Source: Butyrivibrio sp. NC2007 (GTDB lineage Bacteria > Bacillota > Clostridia > Lachnospirales > Lachnospiraceae). From it: a stretch of DNA of 64,000 nucleotides. Shown here one piece after another: positions 18,033 through 26,807 of the stretch. The stretch's first letter is position 1. Each line of letters starts with the position of its first letter. The stretch covers positions 124,001-188,000 of the forward strand of contig NZ_ATWY01000003.1 in the NCBI RefSeq assembly GCF_000421405.1, given 5' to 3'. The position numbers were made by a program, and so were the translations under genes. The notes under the pieces were generated by a model that did not search any database, was not told the origin of the DNA, and worked only from the letters and a program-made list of their open reading frames with translations.

Positions 18033-19187
18033 TCAGACAGAAATCAGTGACCCTACGGCCATTACGATGTACATTGCAAATACGATTACTACCGACGCTT
18101 TTGAAGCCTCTATGGGCGTCAGGATGGATGTCTTTTGCCCCCTGACGGATATCAGATAGGTGGGGATGACCATCAGGGATATGATCACTGCCACAGCGCC
18201 GCCTGCCAGCTTCATATATTCCATGAAGCCGTTTGATAAAAGAAATGTCAGTAGAAGCGCAGGGACAGTGGCCAGAATAAAGCTAAGTCCAAAGGTCCTT
18301 TTGGTCTGATTTGAAATAATTTCAGTAGTGGCAAATCCGATGGACCAGTAGGACGTGAACATGGCAAGGATTATGAACGCCGAGCCCAAAATGCGGATTA
18401 TTCCACCAACTGCGTCAGCCCAGCCGACTATGGCCACCTTCGTCACCTCTTTTGATGTGATTATGGTGCAGAAGGTTATGACGGCTGACAAGACCAGATT
18501 CATGAAAAGCCCCAGGTATATGGACTTTCTGACCTTTATCGCATCATGCTCCAGGCACTCGATGACCTGGGGCACAGCAAATATCGCGGAAAAAGAGAAC
18601 ATGATCATGCTGTATGTAGCTGCAAGGCGCAAAAGACCTGCAGTATCAAACCCTATGGATTCAATGGCCATAGAAGGATTAATGTTCCTGAACGAGAAAA
18701 ACAGCGCAATTAAGAGAATTACCGCCATTATGCTGACCGTTACGTTCTCTCCTATTGCAACGGCTCTAAGGCCAAGAAGGACAATAACCGCCGCCAGGAC
18801 GAAAAACACGGTGCCAAGGAGCTTCTCTGATACTCCCGGCAAAAAATCGGCCATAATAGCGGAAGCTCCAGTTATATAGGCTGCAAGGTTTGTCTCAAGC
18901 ACCACTATCATGATGATAAAGAAGGCTATCTTGAAGACATTATTAAACCTGCCTCTGAACAGATAGACATTGAAAGCGCCGAGAATATCAGATGTCTCAC
19001 CCATTGTCAGCATGATCTGGGCGATCATCAGATGAAGCAGCGCGCTGATAATATATGCTGTTAAAAAAGCTATAACGCCGCCCGTTAAGCCTACCTTGGA
19101 CACGAAATACGGAATAGCCATGACTCCGCTTCCGATCCCGTTTCCGGCAACTATGGCTGCGGCTGTAAATACAGTCTTTTTCTTCAT
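18033..19187 (-). CDS. Aromatic/hydroxy amino-acid permease family (AAAP/HAAAP) transporter
   Basis: 384 aa integral membrane protein with about 11 hydrophobic segments. The N-terminal FTAAAIVAGNGIGSGVMAIP matches the first-helix G-rich motif of amino-acid/auxin and hydroxy/aromatic amino-acid permeases (TyrP/Mtr/SdaC-like), which import Trp, Tyr, Ser or Thr with H+ or Na+. ATG 19187 is chosen because AAGGAG lies 9 bp upstream; the ATG at 19193 would leave only 3 bp. It is the first gene of the leftward radical SAM unit and could feed its amino-acid substrate or, less likely, move its product. It is divergent from the acyltransferase gene. Confidence 0.8.
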   Translation of the reverse strand: MKKKTVFTAAAIVAGNGIGSGVMAIPYFVSKVGLTGGVIAFLTAYIISALLHLMIAQIMLTMGETSDILGAFNVYLFRGRFNNVFKIAFFIIMIVVLETNLAAYITGASAIMADFLPGVSEKLLGTVFFVLAAVIVLLGLRAVAIGENVTVSIMAVILLIALFFSFRNINPSMAIESIGFDTAGLLRLAATYSMIMFSFSAIFAVPQVIECLEHDAIKVRKSIYLGLFMNLVLSAVITFCTIITSKEVTKVAIVGWADAVGGIIRILGSAFIILAMFTSYWSIGFATTEIISNQTKRTFGLSFILATVPALLLTFLLSNGFMEYMKLAGGAVAVIISLMVIPTYLISVRGQKTSILTPIEASKASVVIVFAMYIVMAVGSLISV

Positions 19188-19266
19188 TGACATAGTCTCC
19201 TTATTATATTTTATCATCCATTAGTAAATTATTGTTAAATCTGTGTCCGTGGTTTAAGATAAGTGT

Positions 19267-21156
19267 ATGCAAAACTTACTATTGCTCATATTTCCAATAC
19301 TTCTTTTTGTTATAACCTTTTATTGTGCGACACTTTCAAAAAAAGGTCTTATTTCCGACACTTTTCTTAGCCTTGATCAGAGCAAGAACATTCAGGCCTT
19401 TGCCTGTTTAGCGATAATCATCCACCACGTGACTCAGCAGATATCGGTTTACGGATTTCGTCCAAAGGGACCGATCACGCTCTTTAGCTATATCGGATAC
19501 CTTTTTACCGCCCTGTTTTTCTTCTTTTCGGGGTACGGCCTGATGACCAGCCTAAACACCAAGCCGGATTATTTAAAGAGCTTTTTGAAAAAGAGACTTC
19601 CTGCGGTTCTGATTCCCTTTTGGACCATCAATATTCTCGCAGTCATTCTGGTTTCATTTCTCCCGGTGCCAAAACTCTCTGCAAGCGAGATAGCCTGTGC
19701 AATAGCAGGAGTCACTCTCATAAACGGCAATGGCTGGTACATAATTGAGATTGTATTTTTTTATATCATCTTTCATGTACTGTTTAGATTTGTAAAAAAC
19801 CGAAAGCTTGCCACAGCTCTTTTGTGTATTGCTACTGTATGCATCATTGTTTATGGTTTCTTGCAGGGACACAATACCAAAGGCACTCAGCCTCGCTGGT
19901 TTGAGGGCGAGTGGTGGTACAATTCGACAATTACTTTCGCTTTTGGAGTCCTTTTTGCAGGCATGAAAGACAAATTCTCAGCTTTTTGTGTTAAACATTA
20001 CAAGCTGATGCTTGCTCTTTTTGCTATACTGACAATAGTTTCAGTCAGAATAAGTGTATTTGCTCAGAAACATTTAGGTTACTACCATGAGGCTGTGCAC
20101 CACGGAATGCGGGATGCATCCATAACGTTAGTTATCCAAAGTGTTTCTGCCATCATTTTTACTAGCTTTGTCCTGATCCTCAATATGAGGCTGTCAATAG
20201 GAAACAGAGCGCTTCTATTCATTCGCAATATGAGCCTTGAGCTGTTCCTCATCCACGGCCTTTTTGTGAATCAGATATTTGGCTCACGTGAAATGAGCGA
20301 TTTTGTCCGCTATACGGTTGTGTTTATATGCAGCATGCTTTGTTCTGCACTCATTGCCCCTGTCGTGAAATTTTTGGTGAAAAAGATTACCGCTCTTCTT
20401 AATACCAAGAGAGTTAAAAATGACACCCTCGAGCAAGCAATAATTGAAAAGCAAAGAGCGAAACGGATCAGGATTTTTGGCTTAATAGCGGGCATTCTAA
20501 TCATCGCGACCGTTATTTATTTCTTCGTTGGCAAATCCGTCATACTAAAAGGCGAACACTCAAAAGAGCAGGCACAGCTTAAGAGTTCACAGGTCGGAGA
20601 TATCGTCGAATGGGGACACTTCGACATAAATCCTTCTATCCCGGGAAAAGAGCACATTACCTGGATAGTCCTTGAAAAAGACGATCAAAGCGCTCTTCTG
20701 ATATCAGAAATGGGTCTTGCCGGAAGCTACTACCACCAGCATCACACGGCAATTTCCTGGGAGGACAGTGACCTGAGGGGGCTCATAAACTCTGATAAGT
20801 CCATTAAATCCTTTAGCAAATACGAGCGTCCGGACATGCTTTCCATAGACGGCGACCTTGTATCACTTCTGACCGCCTCGGAAGCTGAAAAGCTCTTTTC
20901 CTCGGATGTATCAAGAGAACTTCTCATCACGCCTATGGCTAAAGCCCAGGGAACAAATATCAACGACCTGAGTAAGCACCACGAGTGGGATATGACAAAT
21001 GTAAAGACCTCCTGGTGGTGGCTTAGGGGCGATAATGGCGTAGCTGCACTGACGGCGCCCATAGTTACCGTTGACGGAGTCATCTCTATAGATGAAAAGT
21101 ACGTAAACAAGCCGGCCGGGGCCATAAGACCGGTCATAAGAGTCAAGATAGATTAA
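19267..21156 (+). CDS. Acyltransferase-3 membrane protein fused to a DUF6273-like domain
   Basis: 629 aa. Residues 1-375 hold about ten membrane segments of an acyltransferase-3/OafA-type domain, with the early motif CLAIIIHHVTQQ (His-His) and FFSGYGLMTSL. These enzymes acylate surface glycans. A basic linker and another membrane helix (about 398-418) place the remaining ~190 residues outside the cell. That part has ITWIVLEKDDQSALLISE, SWEDSDLRGLIN, WWWLRGD and AGAIRPVIRV, the pattern of DUF6273, a family of unknown function found in Firmicutes surface proteins. The fusion suggests coupling of glycan acylation to an extracellular module; that is inference. The stop codon overlaps the next reading frame as TAATG. 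Confidence 0.78.
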   Translation: MQNLLLLIFPILLFVITFYCATLSKKGLISDTFLSLDQSKNIQAFACLAIIIHHVTQQISVYGFRPKGPITLFSYIGYLFTALFFFFSGYGLMTSLNTKPDYLKSFLKKRLPAVLIPFWTINILAVILVSFLPVPKLSASEIACAIAGVTLINGNGWYIIEIVFFYIIFHVLFRFVKNRKLATALLCIATVCIIVYGFLQGHNTKGTQPRWFEGEWWYNSTITFAFGVLFAGMKDKFSAFCVKHYKLMLALFAILTIVSVRISVFAQKHLGYYHEAVHHGMRDASITLVIQSVSAIIFTSFVLILNMRLSIGNRALLFIRNMSLELFLIHGLFVNQIFGSREMSDFVRYTVVFICSMLCSALIAPVVKFLVKKITALLNTKRVKNDTLEQAIIEKQRAKRIRIFGLIAGILIIATVIYFFVGKSVILKGEHSKEQAQLKSSQVGDIVEWGHFDINPSIPGKEHITWIVLEKDDQSALLISEMGLAGSYYHQHHTAISWEDSDLRGLINSDKSIKSFSKYERPDMLSIDGDLVSLLTASEAEKLFSSDVSRELLITPMAKAQGTNINDLSKHHEWDMTNVKTSWWWLRGDNGVAALTAPIVTVDGVISIDEKYVNKPAGAIRPVIRVKID

Positions 21157-21170
21157 TGCGGAGGGTGAGT

Positions 21171-21764
21171 ATGGATCAAAACAACACCGAAATGAAAATA
21201 AAAACGCAGGACGTAGAAGCGTATCTTTGCAGCAAGTACCCGGGTCAGCGCTTTGAAGTTACGGGCTGTACTCCCATGGCCGGCACAGCCAGGGATTATG
21301 ACGAGTGGTTCTACAACGCACTGGATGCCGATGGAAATGCTACAAATGAATCCTCCTTCGTCGCAAAAGGTACGCCTGATGGCGAAAATTATGAGCTCAC
21401 AGACGATTTTTACGGAGAACTGATCAGTGACGAAATCGCAAGAAACATTAAAAGAGCCACATCAGAAGCGGGCTTTGCTGCCATAGATGTAAAGGTCTCC
21501 TTCTGGGAGCAATTCGGCTCGGATGAGGTAAAAGACATGTCGGCCCTTGATGTTCTGACCGGCAAAATTAACGCAGGAAACGATATCAAGGTCTTTTTGG
21601 ACGGCTCAGAGCTTAAACCCTCTTCCTACGACAATGTGCTTCCGGCACTGGAAAAGGTCTTTTCCCAAAAGAGATTCACAGGAGACTACTATGTTGTGAT
21701 ATTAAAGGATAAAGATGCCGATCCAGCCAGAGAGAGGCTATATTCCGACAGTTTTACACTGTAA
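21171..21764 (+). CDS. Hypothetical acidic protein
   Basis: 197 aa soluble, acidic protein without signal or membrane segment; no family recognised. ATG 21171 has GGAGG 6 bp upstream. The earlier ATG at 21156, which overlaps the acyltransferase stop, lacks such a site. It is probably co-transcribed with the acyltransferase-DUF6273 gene and with the Mbeg1-like gene 40 bp downstream. Confidence 0.6.
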   Translation: MDQNNTEMKIKTQDVEAYLCSKYPGQRFEVTGCTPMAGTARDYDEWFYNALDADGNATNESSFVAKGTPDGENYELTDDFYGELISDEIARNIKRATSEAGFAAIDVKVSFWEQFGSDEVKDMSALDVLTGKINAGNDIKVFLDGSELKPSSYDNVLPALEKVFSQKRFTGDYYVVILKDKDADPARERLYSDSFTL

Positions 21765-21804
21765 ACAGCACTTTGCAGCTCTAACCAATGGGGGATGGCT
21801 TTAA

Positions 21805-23229
21805 ATGAACAGTAATCTTACGATTGAAGAAATTGTTTTGATAAATAACCTGCTGTACGCGGAAAATCTCGGTGGTCCAAAGGGAACTTTTCTCTCTCCA
21901 GGCCAGGAGATGAAAACCATAGGTGACTACGTAAAGGGAACGCTGAAAAACTCTGACCTTATCGAGGATGACAAGGAGTACAGCACCGGAATCACCGGCT
22001 CCGAGTACAAAGAGATCCTTGCGGCTGTAAATAAGAATCAGCACCTTAAGGATATGATCATTATGCAGGTCCACATTGAGAGCTCGGATGCTGGCGGCGG
22101 AAGAAGCGCTCTGCTCTACGATCCTGCCTATAACGAGGCCATCGTTGGCTTTAAGGGAACTGAGGGAGATGCAGAGTGGATAGACAATCTCTCAGGTCTG
22201 TGCAGAGTTCCCACAGCCTATCAGCAAAGCGCTCTGGACTGGTACAGATCCCTCGACCTTTCAGGCTACGATATCATTACCGTTACCGGCCATTCAAAGG
22301 GTGGAAACAAGTCCAAATTCATAACGCTCATGGATGAAAGCGTTGACAACTGCTTCGCCATGGACGGACAGGGCTTCAACGACGAATTCATCAAAAAATA
22401 TGCCTCAAATATCAGGGAGTATCAGGATAAGATCCTTAACATCAACGCAGAGAGCGATTTTGTTAATATCCTCCTCAATGACGTGGGAAAAAGGACCTAT
22501 TACCTTGGTACAAACTTCGGAAGACTTGGTTTTGTCGAGAATCACTGCTCAAACGCTCTTCTTTTCTTTGATGATCAGGGCGATCCTTCAGTTTGGAAGG
22601 CGCAAAAGCAGGATAAGAGAATGTCTGATCTTGACCATATGCTCAACAGCTTTGTGAGATCCTACCCTTCGGGCAAGAAGGAGATGCTCTACAACGCCCT
22701 TGCAAACATCATTGTCTGCGCCAAAAACAATGACTCCGAGGGCATCATCAGCTCTTTTACCGGAGAAAAATACAGCGATAATACCGCTGACCTTTTGGCC
22801 TTCATTCTCAGATACAAGGAAGAAAAGCCGGAGATAATGGCATCTCTACAGGAAATCCTGAGCCAGAACGGCTTTGATACCGCGATGCTGGGCGTAATTG
22901 ACTTTGTTACCAATCACGAGCTCCTCATGGAGTTTGTAGGCGCAAGCCCAAATTCCATAATAGGCCTTCTTAGGCTTAATAATGCGCCAAAAGAGCTTGT
23001 TTCTTTCCTTCAAAACCACCGTGAGCTCTTTGATTTCCTGATTCTTACAGCCAGCAAAATGCGCTCTATTGACCCCACAAAATACAGGGGCGATGACATG
23101 ACTCCGGATACGGCCGGCGGCTGGTTTAGCAGCTTTGCAAGGCGTACAGACCGGGGAAAAAAGGTTCTTATTGCGGCTTTAATTTTTTTGCTTATTTTGT
23201 TTTTCTTATTCTTATTTGTGGTACATTAA
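21805..23229 (+). CDS. Mbeg1-like (DUF2974) alpha/beta-hydrolase with C-terminal membrane anchor
   Basis: 474 aa. The N-terminal ~270 residues match the Mbeg1-like/DUF2974 lipase fold: VGFKGTEGD with an oxyanion-type loop, and the nucleophile elbow VTGHSKGGN with Ser164. Later Asp and His candidates are present, but the triad cannot be fixed without a model. The middle part is helical. The last ~22 residues (after RGKK) are strongly hydrophobic, giving a tail anchor with the enzyme on the cytoplasmic side. The substrate is unknown; lipid or ester hydrolysis is likely by family. It lies in a rightward unit with the acyltransferase gene, and an esterase next to an O-acyltransferase is a suggestive pairing. 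Confidence 0.75.
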   Translation: MNSNLTIEEIVLINNLLYAENLGGPKGTFLSPGQEMKTIGDYVKGTLKNSDLIEDDKEYSTGITGSEYKEILAAVNKNQHLKDMIIMQVHIESSDAGGGRSALLYDPAYNEAIVGFKGTEGDAEWIDNLSGLCRVPTAYQQSALDWYRSLDLSGYDIITVTGHSKGGNKSKFITLMDESVDNCFAMDGQGFNDEFIKKYASNIREYQDKILNINAESDFVNILLNDVGKRTYYLGTNFGRLGFVENHCSNALLFFDDQGDPSVWKAQKQDKRMSDLDHMLNSFVRSYPSGKKEMLYNALANIIVCAKNNDSEGIISSFTGEKYSDNTADLLAFILRYKEEKPEIMASLQEILSQNGFDTAMLGVIDFVTNHELLMEFVGASPNSIIGLLRLNNAPKELVSFLQNHRELFDFLILTASKMRSIDPTKYRGDDMTPDTAGGWFSSFARRTDRGKKVLIAALIFLLILFFLFLFVVH

Positions 23230-23235
23230 TTGTGC

Positions 23236-23250
23236 TATAATTTTTTTATG
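23236..23250 (+). promoter_or_regulatory. Possible leaderless -10 element
   Basis: TATAAT (23236-23241) ends 6 bp before the ATG at 23248 and no Shine-Dalgarno sequence is present. If used, transcription would start at or next to the start codon. No convincing -35 was found, so this is weak. Confidence 0.3.
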
Positions 23251-23679
23251 AAACTATTTTTTAAAGCAGATAAGTACATAACAAGGGTGGAAAGCCCAAG
23301 AGTAAACAGCGCCAGAACACGTAAATCACAGGTTCTTTTATACATCGATAAGTATTTTGACATGTACAACCACGAATACCTTGGAAGTGTCTATACGGCC
23401 TGCAAGGAATATATTGAGGAGATGATGGACGAGGAGGAGAGTTCATCTTCAAACATAAGTCCCGAGGTTCAGGCCTGCACCACCATCATCAAGGGCCTTC
23501 AGGATTTTATCGGGCAGGGCAAACACGAAGAGCTGCGCTACATGAAGCTTCTGGCCGCCAAGGAGGCCTTCAAATTCTACTGTGCCATGATATCCAAGGT
23601 GACGGAATTTGAGATCATTGACAGAAAACAGGCCAAGAGAAGGATTACCAAATTTTATAACGAATGTGGTCTTGAGTGA
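23248..23679 (+). CDS. Hypothetical helical protein
   Basis: 143 aa, basic N-terminus (MKLFFKADKYITRVESPRVN), then a mainly helical soluble protein with an acidic stretch MMDEEESSSS near residue 62. Unrecognised. ATG 23248 is chosen over the TTG at 23230, but neither has a ribosome site; upstream is a T-run after TATAAT. It starts 18 bp after the Mbeg1-like stop and ends at a strong bidirectional terminator. Confidence 0.55.
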   Translation: MKLFFKADKYITRVESPRVNSARTRKSQVLLYIDKYFDMYNHEYLGSVYTACKEYIEEMMDEEESSSSNISPEVQACTTIIKGLQDFIGQGKHEELRYMKLLAAKEAFKFYCAMISKVTEFEIIDRKQAKRRITKFYNECGLE

Positions 23680-23683
23680 CTAA

Positions 23684-23709
23684 AAAGGGAAGGCTTTCGC
23701 CTTCCCTTT
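23684..23709. terminator. Bidirectional terminator
   Basis: AAAGGGAAGGC (23684-23694) pairs perfectly with GCCTTCCCTTT (23699-23709) around a 4-nt loop, between convergent genes. Confidence 0.85.
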
Positions 23710-23734
23710 AATTATACCTTTATGTATATTCCGA

Positions 23735-24721
23735 TCAGTTGAGCACGACACTGCCCCATGTATCTGCAGGTACTAGTCCGATATAGGTCTTTCCTCTGTT
23801 GATGGAGATTTCCTGTCCTGCTGAGTTGTAGTAGTGTGTCATTCCTGTCTCGCTTCCTTTGGACCAAGTGATAGGAATAGCCTTTCCGTTTGTGATGTAG
23901 TATCCGCTTCCTGATCCGATCACGTTGTAGGTAAGATATCCGTTCTTATCCAGCTGGTTAAAAGAAACGTTCTGCAGAATTACATTTTTGAAGGTCATTA
24001 CCTGACCGTCTTCCGCATCTGTATGAATTGATCCGTACTCGTAGTAGTCGTAGGTTCTTGTTCCTGCATTAAAGGCAAGTCTGCTCTTATTGTGAGGGAA
24101 CACGTTTCCGAGCTCTACGTTGTTTGCAACAAGCTCGCTTGCAAGATCGGTATCAGCTCCGTTAAATACGAAGTGAGTTCCTCTCTCAAGCCCAAGAGTA
24201 TAAGTGGTTGGTATTCCTGCCTTGGCAAATCTGCCCAGCATCTCCTGTCCGAATACGTACTCAGTGAACTCTGTTGGCTTACCATTCTTTATTCTTGAAA
24301 ATCCGCCGCTAATATGAGCTGCGTATGGCTGAGCCAGATACGTGTTGATATAAAATGGACCGCCGTCATGGATAAGAACAGCATTGTACTCATCAGCAAT
24401 CATAACATTTGTTGTTCTTGTACTGCGGATGCTACCTGTTCTCTGAAGGTTTGTCCAGTCCTTATACAGGCACATGAGCCTGGTAATTCTTCCGTTTGCT
24501 GTGCTGTTCATCATCTCATAGACAACATCAGCCTCAGCTGTACCATAATGCTGAAGGGCTTTCTTTTCATTGTCTACCATGATGGCTACAGGTCTCTGTC
24601 CGGCAATTCCGTCGGAAACTTCAAGTCCCGTAAGCTCGTTAGTTGCAGCATAAACCGTTGTAGGCAGCATAAATGTGAGCACTGCACATAATGCCAAAGC
24701 AAAAACTGTTTTTAAACGCAT
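23735..24721 (-). CDS. DUF3048 domain-containing exported protein (YerB-like)
   Basis: 328 aa. A Sec signal peptide (core ending near VYAATNE, residue 26) precedes the DUF3048 N-terminal domain (RPVAIMVDNEKKALQHYG, ADVVYEMM, RITRLMCLYKD, SIRSTRTT) and C-terminal domain (ITWSKGSETGMTHYYN). The family is widespread in Firmicutes and B. subtilis YerB is a member; the function is unknown, possibly cell-envelope related. No lipobox Cys follows the signal, unlike YerB. It has a strong RBS (AAAGGAGG before the ATG) and an extended -10 upstream. Confidence 0.85.
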   Translation of the reverse strand: MRLKTVFALALCAVLTFMLPTTVYAATNELTGLEVSDGIAGQRPVAIMVDNEKKALQHYGTAEADVVYEMMNSTANGRITRLMCLYKDWTNLQRTGSIRSTRTTNVMIADEYNAVLIHDGGPFYINTYLAQPYAAHISGGFSRIKNGKPTEFTEYVFGQEMLGRFAKAGIPTTYTLGLERGTHFVFNGADTDLASELVANNVELGNVFPHNKSRLAFNAGTRTYDYYEYGSIHTDAEDGQVMTFKNVILQNVSFNQLDKNGYLTYNVIGSGSGYYITNGKAIPITWSKGSETGMTHYYNSAGQEISINRGKTYIGLVPADTWGSVVLN

Positions 24722-24760
24722 TAAATGGGCCTCCTTTAAAATTCGGGGTGAGTAATATCT

Positions 24761-24770
24761 ATTATATCAT
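24761..24770 (-). promoter_or_regulatory. Extended -10 promoter of the DUF3048 gene
   Basis: On the minus strand TGATATAAT (TG, one base, TATAAT) lies about 40 bp before the ATG at 24721. No clear -35. Confidence 0.45.
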
Positions 24771-24783
24771 ACAATTGCACTCT

Positions 24784-25743
24784 TTATACAGTTAACTGCA
24801 CGGTTTCTTCCTGCTTTTTCCATACATTGAGGCTCCTTGCACCTCTCTTTTCCCCGATAACAATGACCACGGCCGTAGCTATAATGGTCACAACCAGCAA
24901 AAATGCTGAACCCTCAACACCAAAGGTCGGGTCATAGAAGAAAGTGATCTGTCCAACGGAGGCCTCAAGCTTCGCAATGGAAAAAGAGCTGACAATTCCG
25001 CTGTTGGGAAGTCCAAAAATAATATTCTGAGTATAATTCCAACCTGCGTGCGCCATCATAGGGAGCCAGATGCTGTCAAAGTAATATACGAAGCATGAAT
25101 AAAATACTGCAATTACAACGAGGTGAATGATTGGAATCACCGATACTCCGGGGTTAAGAAGATGCAGCGCCATGAAAAGAAGTGCATTGCCGATTATAGC
25201 CACCCAGGGAGACTTATAGCCTCTTCTTAGCCTCTGGTACAGGAAATTTCTGCACATAAGCTCCTCTGAAGATGACTGGATAAATACAACAATAAACATG
25301 GCTATCAGTCTGATGATCGGGAATCCGCTGTATGAAAGATGTATGTCGCTGTGAAGTGCTGCAAATAAAATACCCAGCGCATTCTCGCCAAAGCCGACCA
25401 AAAAGCCAATAAGAAGCATTTTAAGGGTGTTTCCCTTTGCCTCGGGCGTAAGAGCTCTAAGAATAGGCCTGTTCAGCTTTGTTACAGCACAGTACAAGGC
25501 AAATATCAGCCACTGGAATATTGTTGATGCATACATGATAAACAAAGACCAGAAACCGTCGTCATTAACTGTTGGATATAAACGTATAATAAGATATTCA
25601 AAAGGCGCCGCAAGAACCGACGCAACAATCATCAAAAAGATAAACAACAGAAAAATAACGAAAATGCTGTCATGCCAGGTAAAACCTTCGTTATGAATTC
25701 TCTTAAAGAATGACTTTTTCTCTACTACATTTTCTTCGCTCAT
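24784..25743 (-). CDS. CPBP family intramembrane metalloprotease
   Basis: 319 aa, about 8 membrane segments. Diagnostic CPBP/Abi motifs: EELMCRNFLYQRLRRG (EExxxR, about residue 163), FMALHLLN (His on a later helix) and HAGWN (HxxxN, about residue 240). These form the active site of CAAX-processing-like/bacteriocin-immunity type intramembrane proteases. The substrate is unknown; no bacteriocin or precursor peptide gene is near. It starts 12 bp downstream of the lipoprotein gene stop (leftward order 26693 to 24784), so the two are probably co-transcribed. Confidence 0.85.
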   Translation of the reverse strand: MSEENVVEKKSFFKRIHNEGFTWHDSIFVIFLLFIFLMIVASVLAAPFEYLIIRLYPTVNDDGFWSLFIMYASTIFQWLIFALYCAVTKLNRPILRALTPEAKGNTLKMLLIGFLVGFGENALGILFAALHSDIHLSYSGFPIIRLIAMFIVVFIQSSSEELMCRNFLYQRLRRGYKSPWVAIIGNALLFMALHLLNPGVSVIPIIHLVVIAVFYSCFVYYFDSIWLPMMAHAGWNYTQNIIFGLPNSGIVSSFSIAKLEASVGQITFFYDPTFGVEGSAFLLVVTIIATAVVIVIGEKRGARSLNVWKKQEETVQLTV

Positions 25744-25754
25744 AGATTACCCCC

Positions 25755-26693
25755 TTATCTATTATAACCAATATCTGCAGCTCTTGCGTTAAGTAGTGCC
25801 TCAATGTCAGCGTGAGTATACGCCTTAACGCCGCATTCATTAAACTTCTGCTTTACAGGATTTGAATCCTCATAATCTGCATCAGTAGTAACATCTTCAT
25901 AATTGTCATTTATCATGAAATACTCATAGTAATGAGTTCTCTGCTCATAATCAGCCTCAAAGTAATAATCTCTGATTCCGATGTGGTCTACATCAAGGCC
26001 ATCAACAGGAAGTACCTGATAATCAGTCTTGTCATAGAGGTAAATATCGTTGTAAAGAGTAAGTGTCTCCTCACATCCGTAAAAGAACTTGTAATCACCC
26101 TTAGCATCTACAAATGCATAATCCACGATATGGATAGCTGCTCCGCCTGATCCACCGGATGAAATCTTTCCGTCAGCTTCAACCTGCAAGTCACTCCTTG
26201 ACCATGCGTCCTGATCAAAGCAGATAACAAGCTCTCCGTCGATATCCTTGATGATCATGTAGAGAGTAAACTCCGGGTCAAAAAAGGTCTCTGTAAGCAT
26301 CTCAGGTATTCCGTCGCTTCCGCAATCAATCATGGTGTATGTTGTGTCGGAAGCCTTTTTGTAATCGGTTGATCCTTCAAGAGCACTGATGATTTCGCCC
26401 ATTGTATAAGACTTGCCCTTTTCAAGGCAAAGAGATGTCTCAAGATAAGAAGTTCTGTCCCCTGCACCGGTGTACTTGGCCTTGGCATTTCCTGCCTTAA
26501 AGTCATCATAGAGGGATGATCCTGATTCTGCCTGCTGGCTTTGTGCATTCTCAGTTTGCTCTGATCCGCTTTCTGAAACCTGCTCGAATAAAGAGTTGTT
26601 TGCCTGCGCATTATCCGCACTCTTTCCACAACCGGCTAAAATAACTGTCATCAGCACCCCTGCCACAACAGCTGTTGCGATTCTTTTTTTCAT
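25755..26693 (-). CDS. Lipoprotein of unknown function (paralogue of 7274-8686)
   Basis: 312 aa. Lipoprotein signal with lipobox VILAGC (Cys about residue 22), a Ser/Gln-rich linker, then a beta-rich domain. Segments MIDCGSDGIPEM, VDYAFVDAKGDYKFFYG and the ending IEALLNARAADIGYNR correspond to segments of the lipoprotein encoded at 7274-8686. This points to a lineage-specific surface lipoprotein family. It is externally anchored; no enzyme motif was seen. GGAG-type site close to the ATG. Confidence 0.7.
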   Translation of the reverse strand: MKKRIATAVVAGVLMTVILAGCGKSADNAQANNSLFEQVSESGSEQTENAQSQQAESGSSLYDDFKAGNAKAKYTGAGDRTSYLETSLCLEKGKSYTMGEIISALEGSTDYKKASDTTYTMIDCGSDGIPEMLTETFFDPEFTLYMIIKDIDGELVICFDQDAWSRSDLQVEADGKISSGGSGGAAIHIVDYAFVDAKGDYKFFYGCEETLTLYNDIYLYDKTDYQVLPVDGLDVDHIGIRDYYFEADYEQRTHYYEYFMINDNYEDVTTDADYEDSNPVKQKFNECGVKAYTHADIEALLNARAADIGYNR

Positions 26694-26743
26694 ATTCCTT
26701 TTCTCCTCCTGTACTGACCTAATTGTCAGACAATTTCCATAAT

Positions 26744-26784
26744 AAAAAACTCTTCGGAAATAATCAACTTCCGGAGAGTTTTTT
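26744..26784 (-). terminator. Terminator of the lysine-rich protein gene
   Basis: AACTCTTCGGAA (26748-26759) pairs with TTCCGGAGAGTT (26769-26780). On the minus strand a T-run follows. It lies 24 bp after the stop codon. Confidence 0.8.
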
Positions 26785-26807
26785 AATAGTTATTTAATAT
26801 TGTCAGA

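Noticed and set aside
24784..25743. Bacteriocin immunity role for the CPBP protease
   Set aside because: No precursor peptide, double-glycine leader or bacteriocin transporter gene lies nearby.
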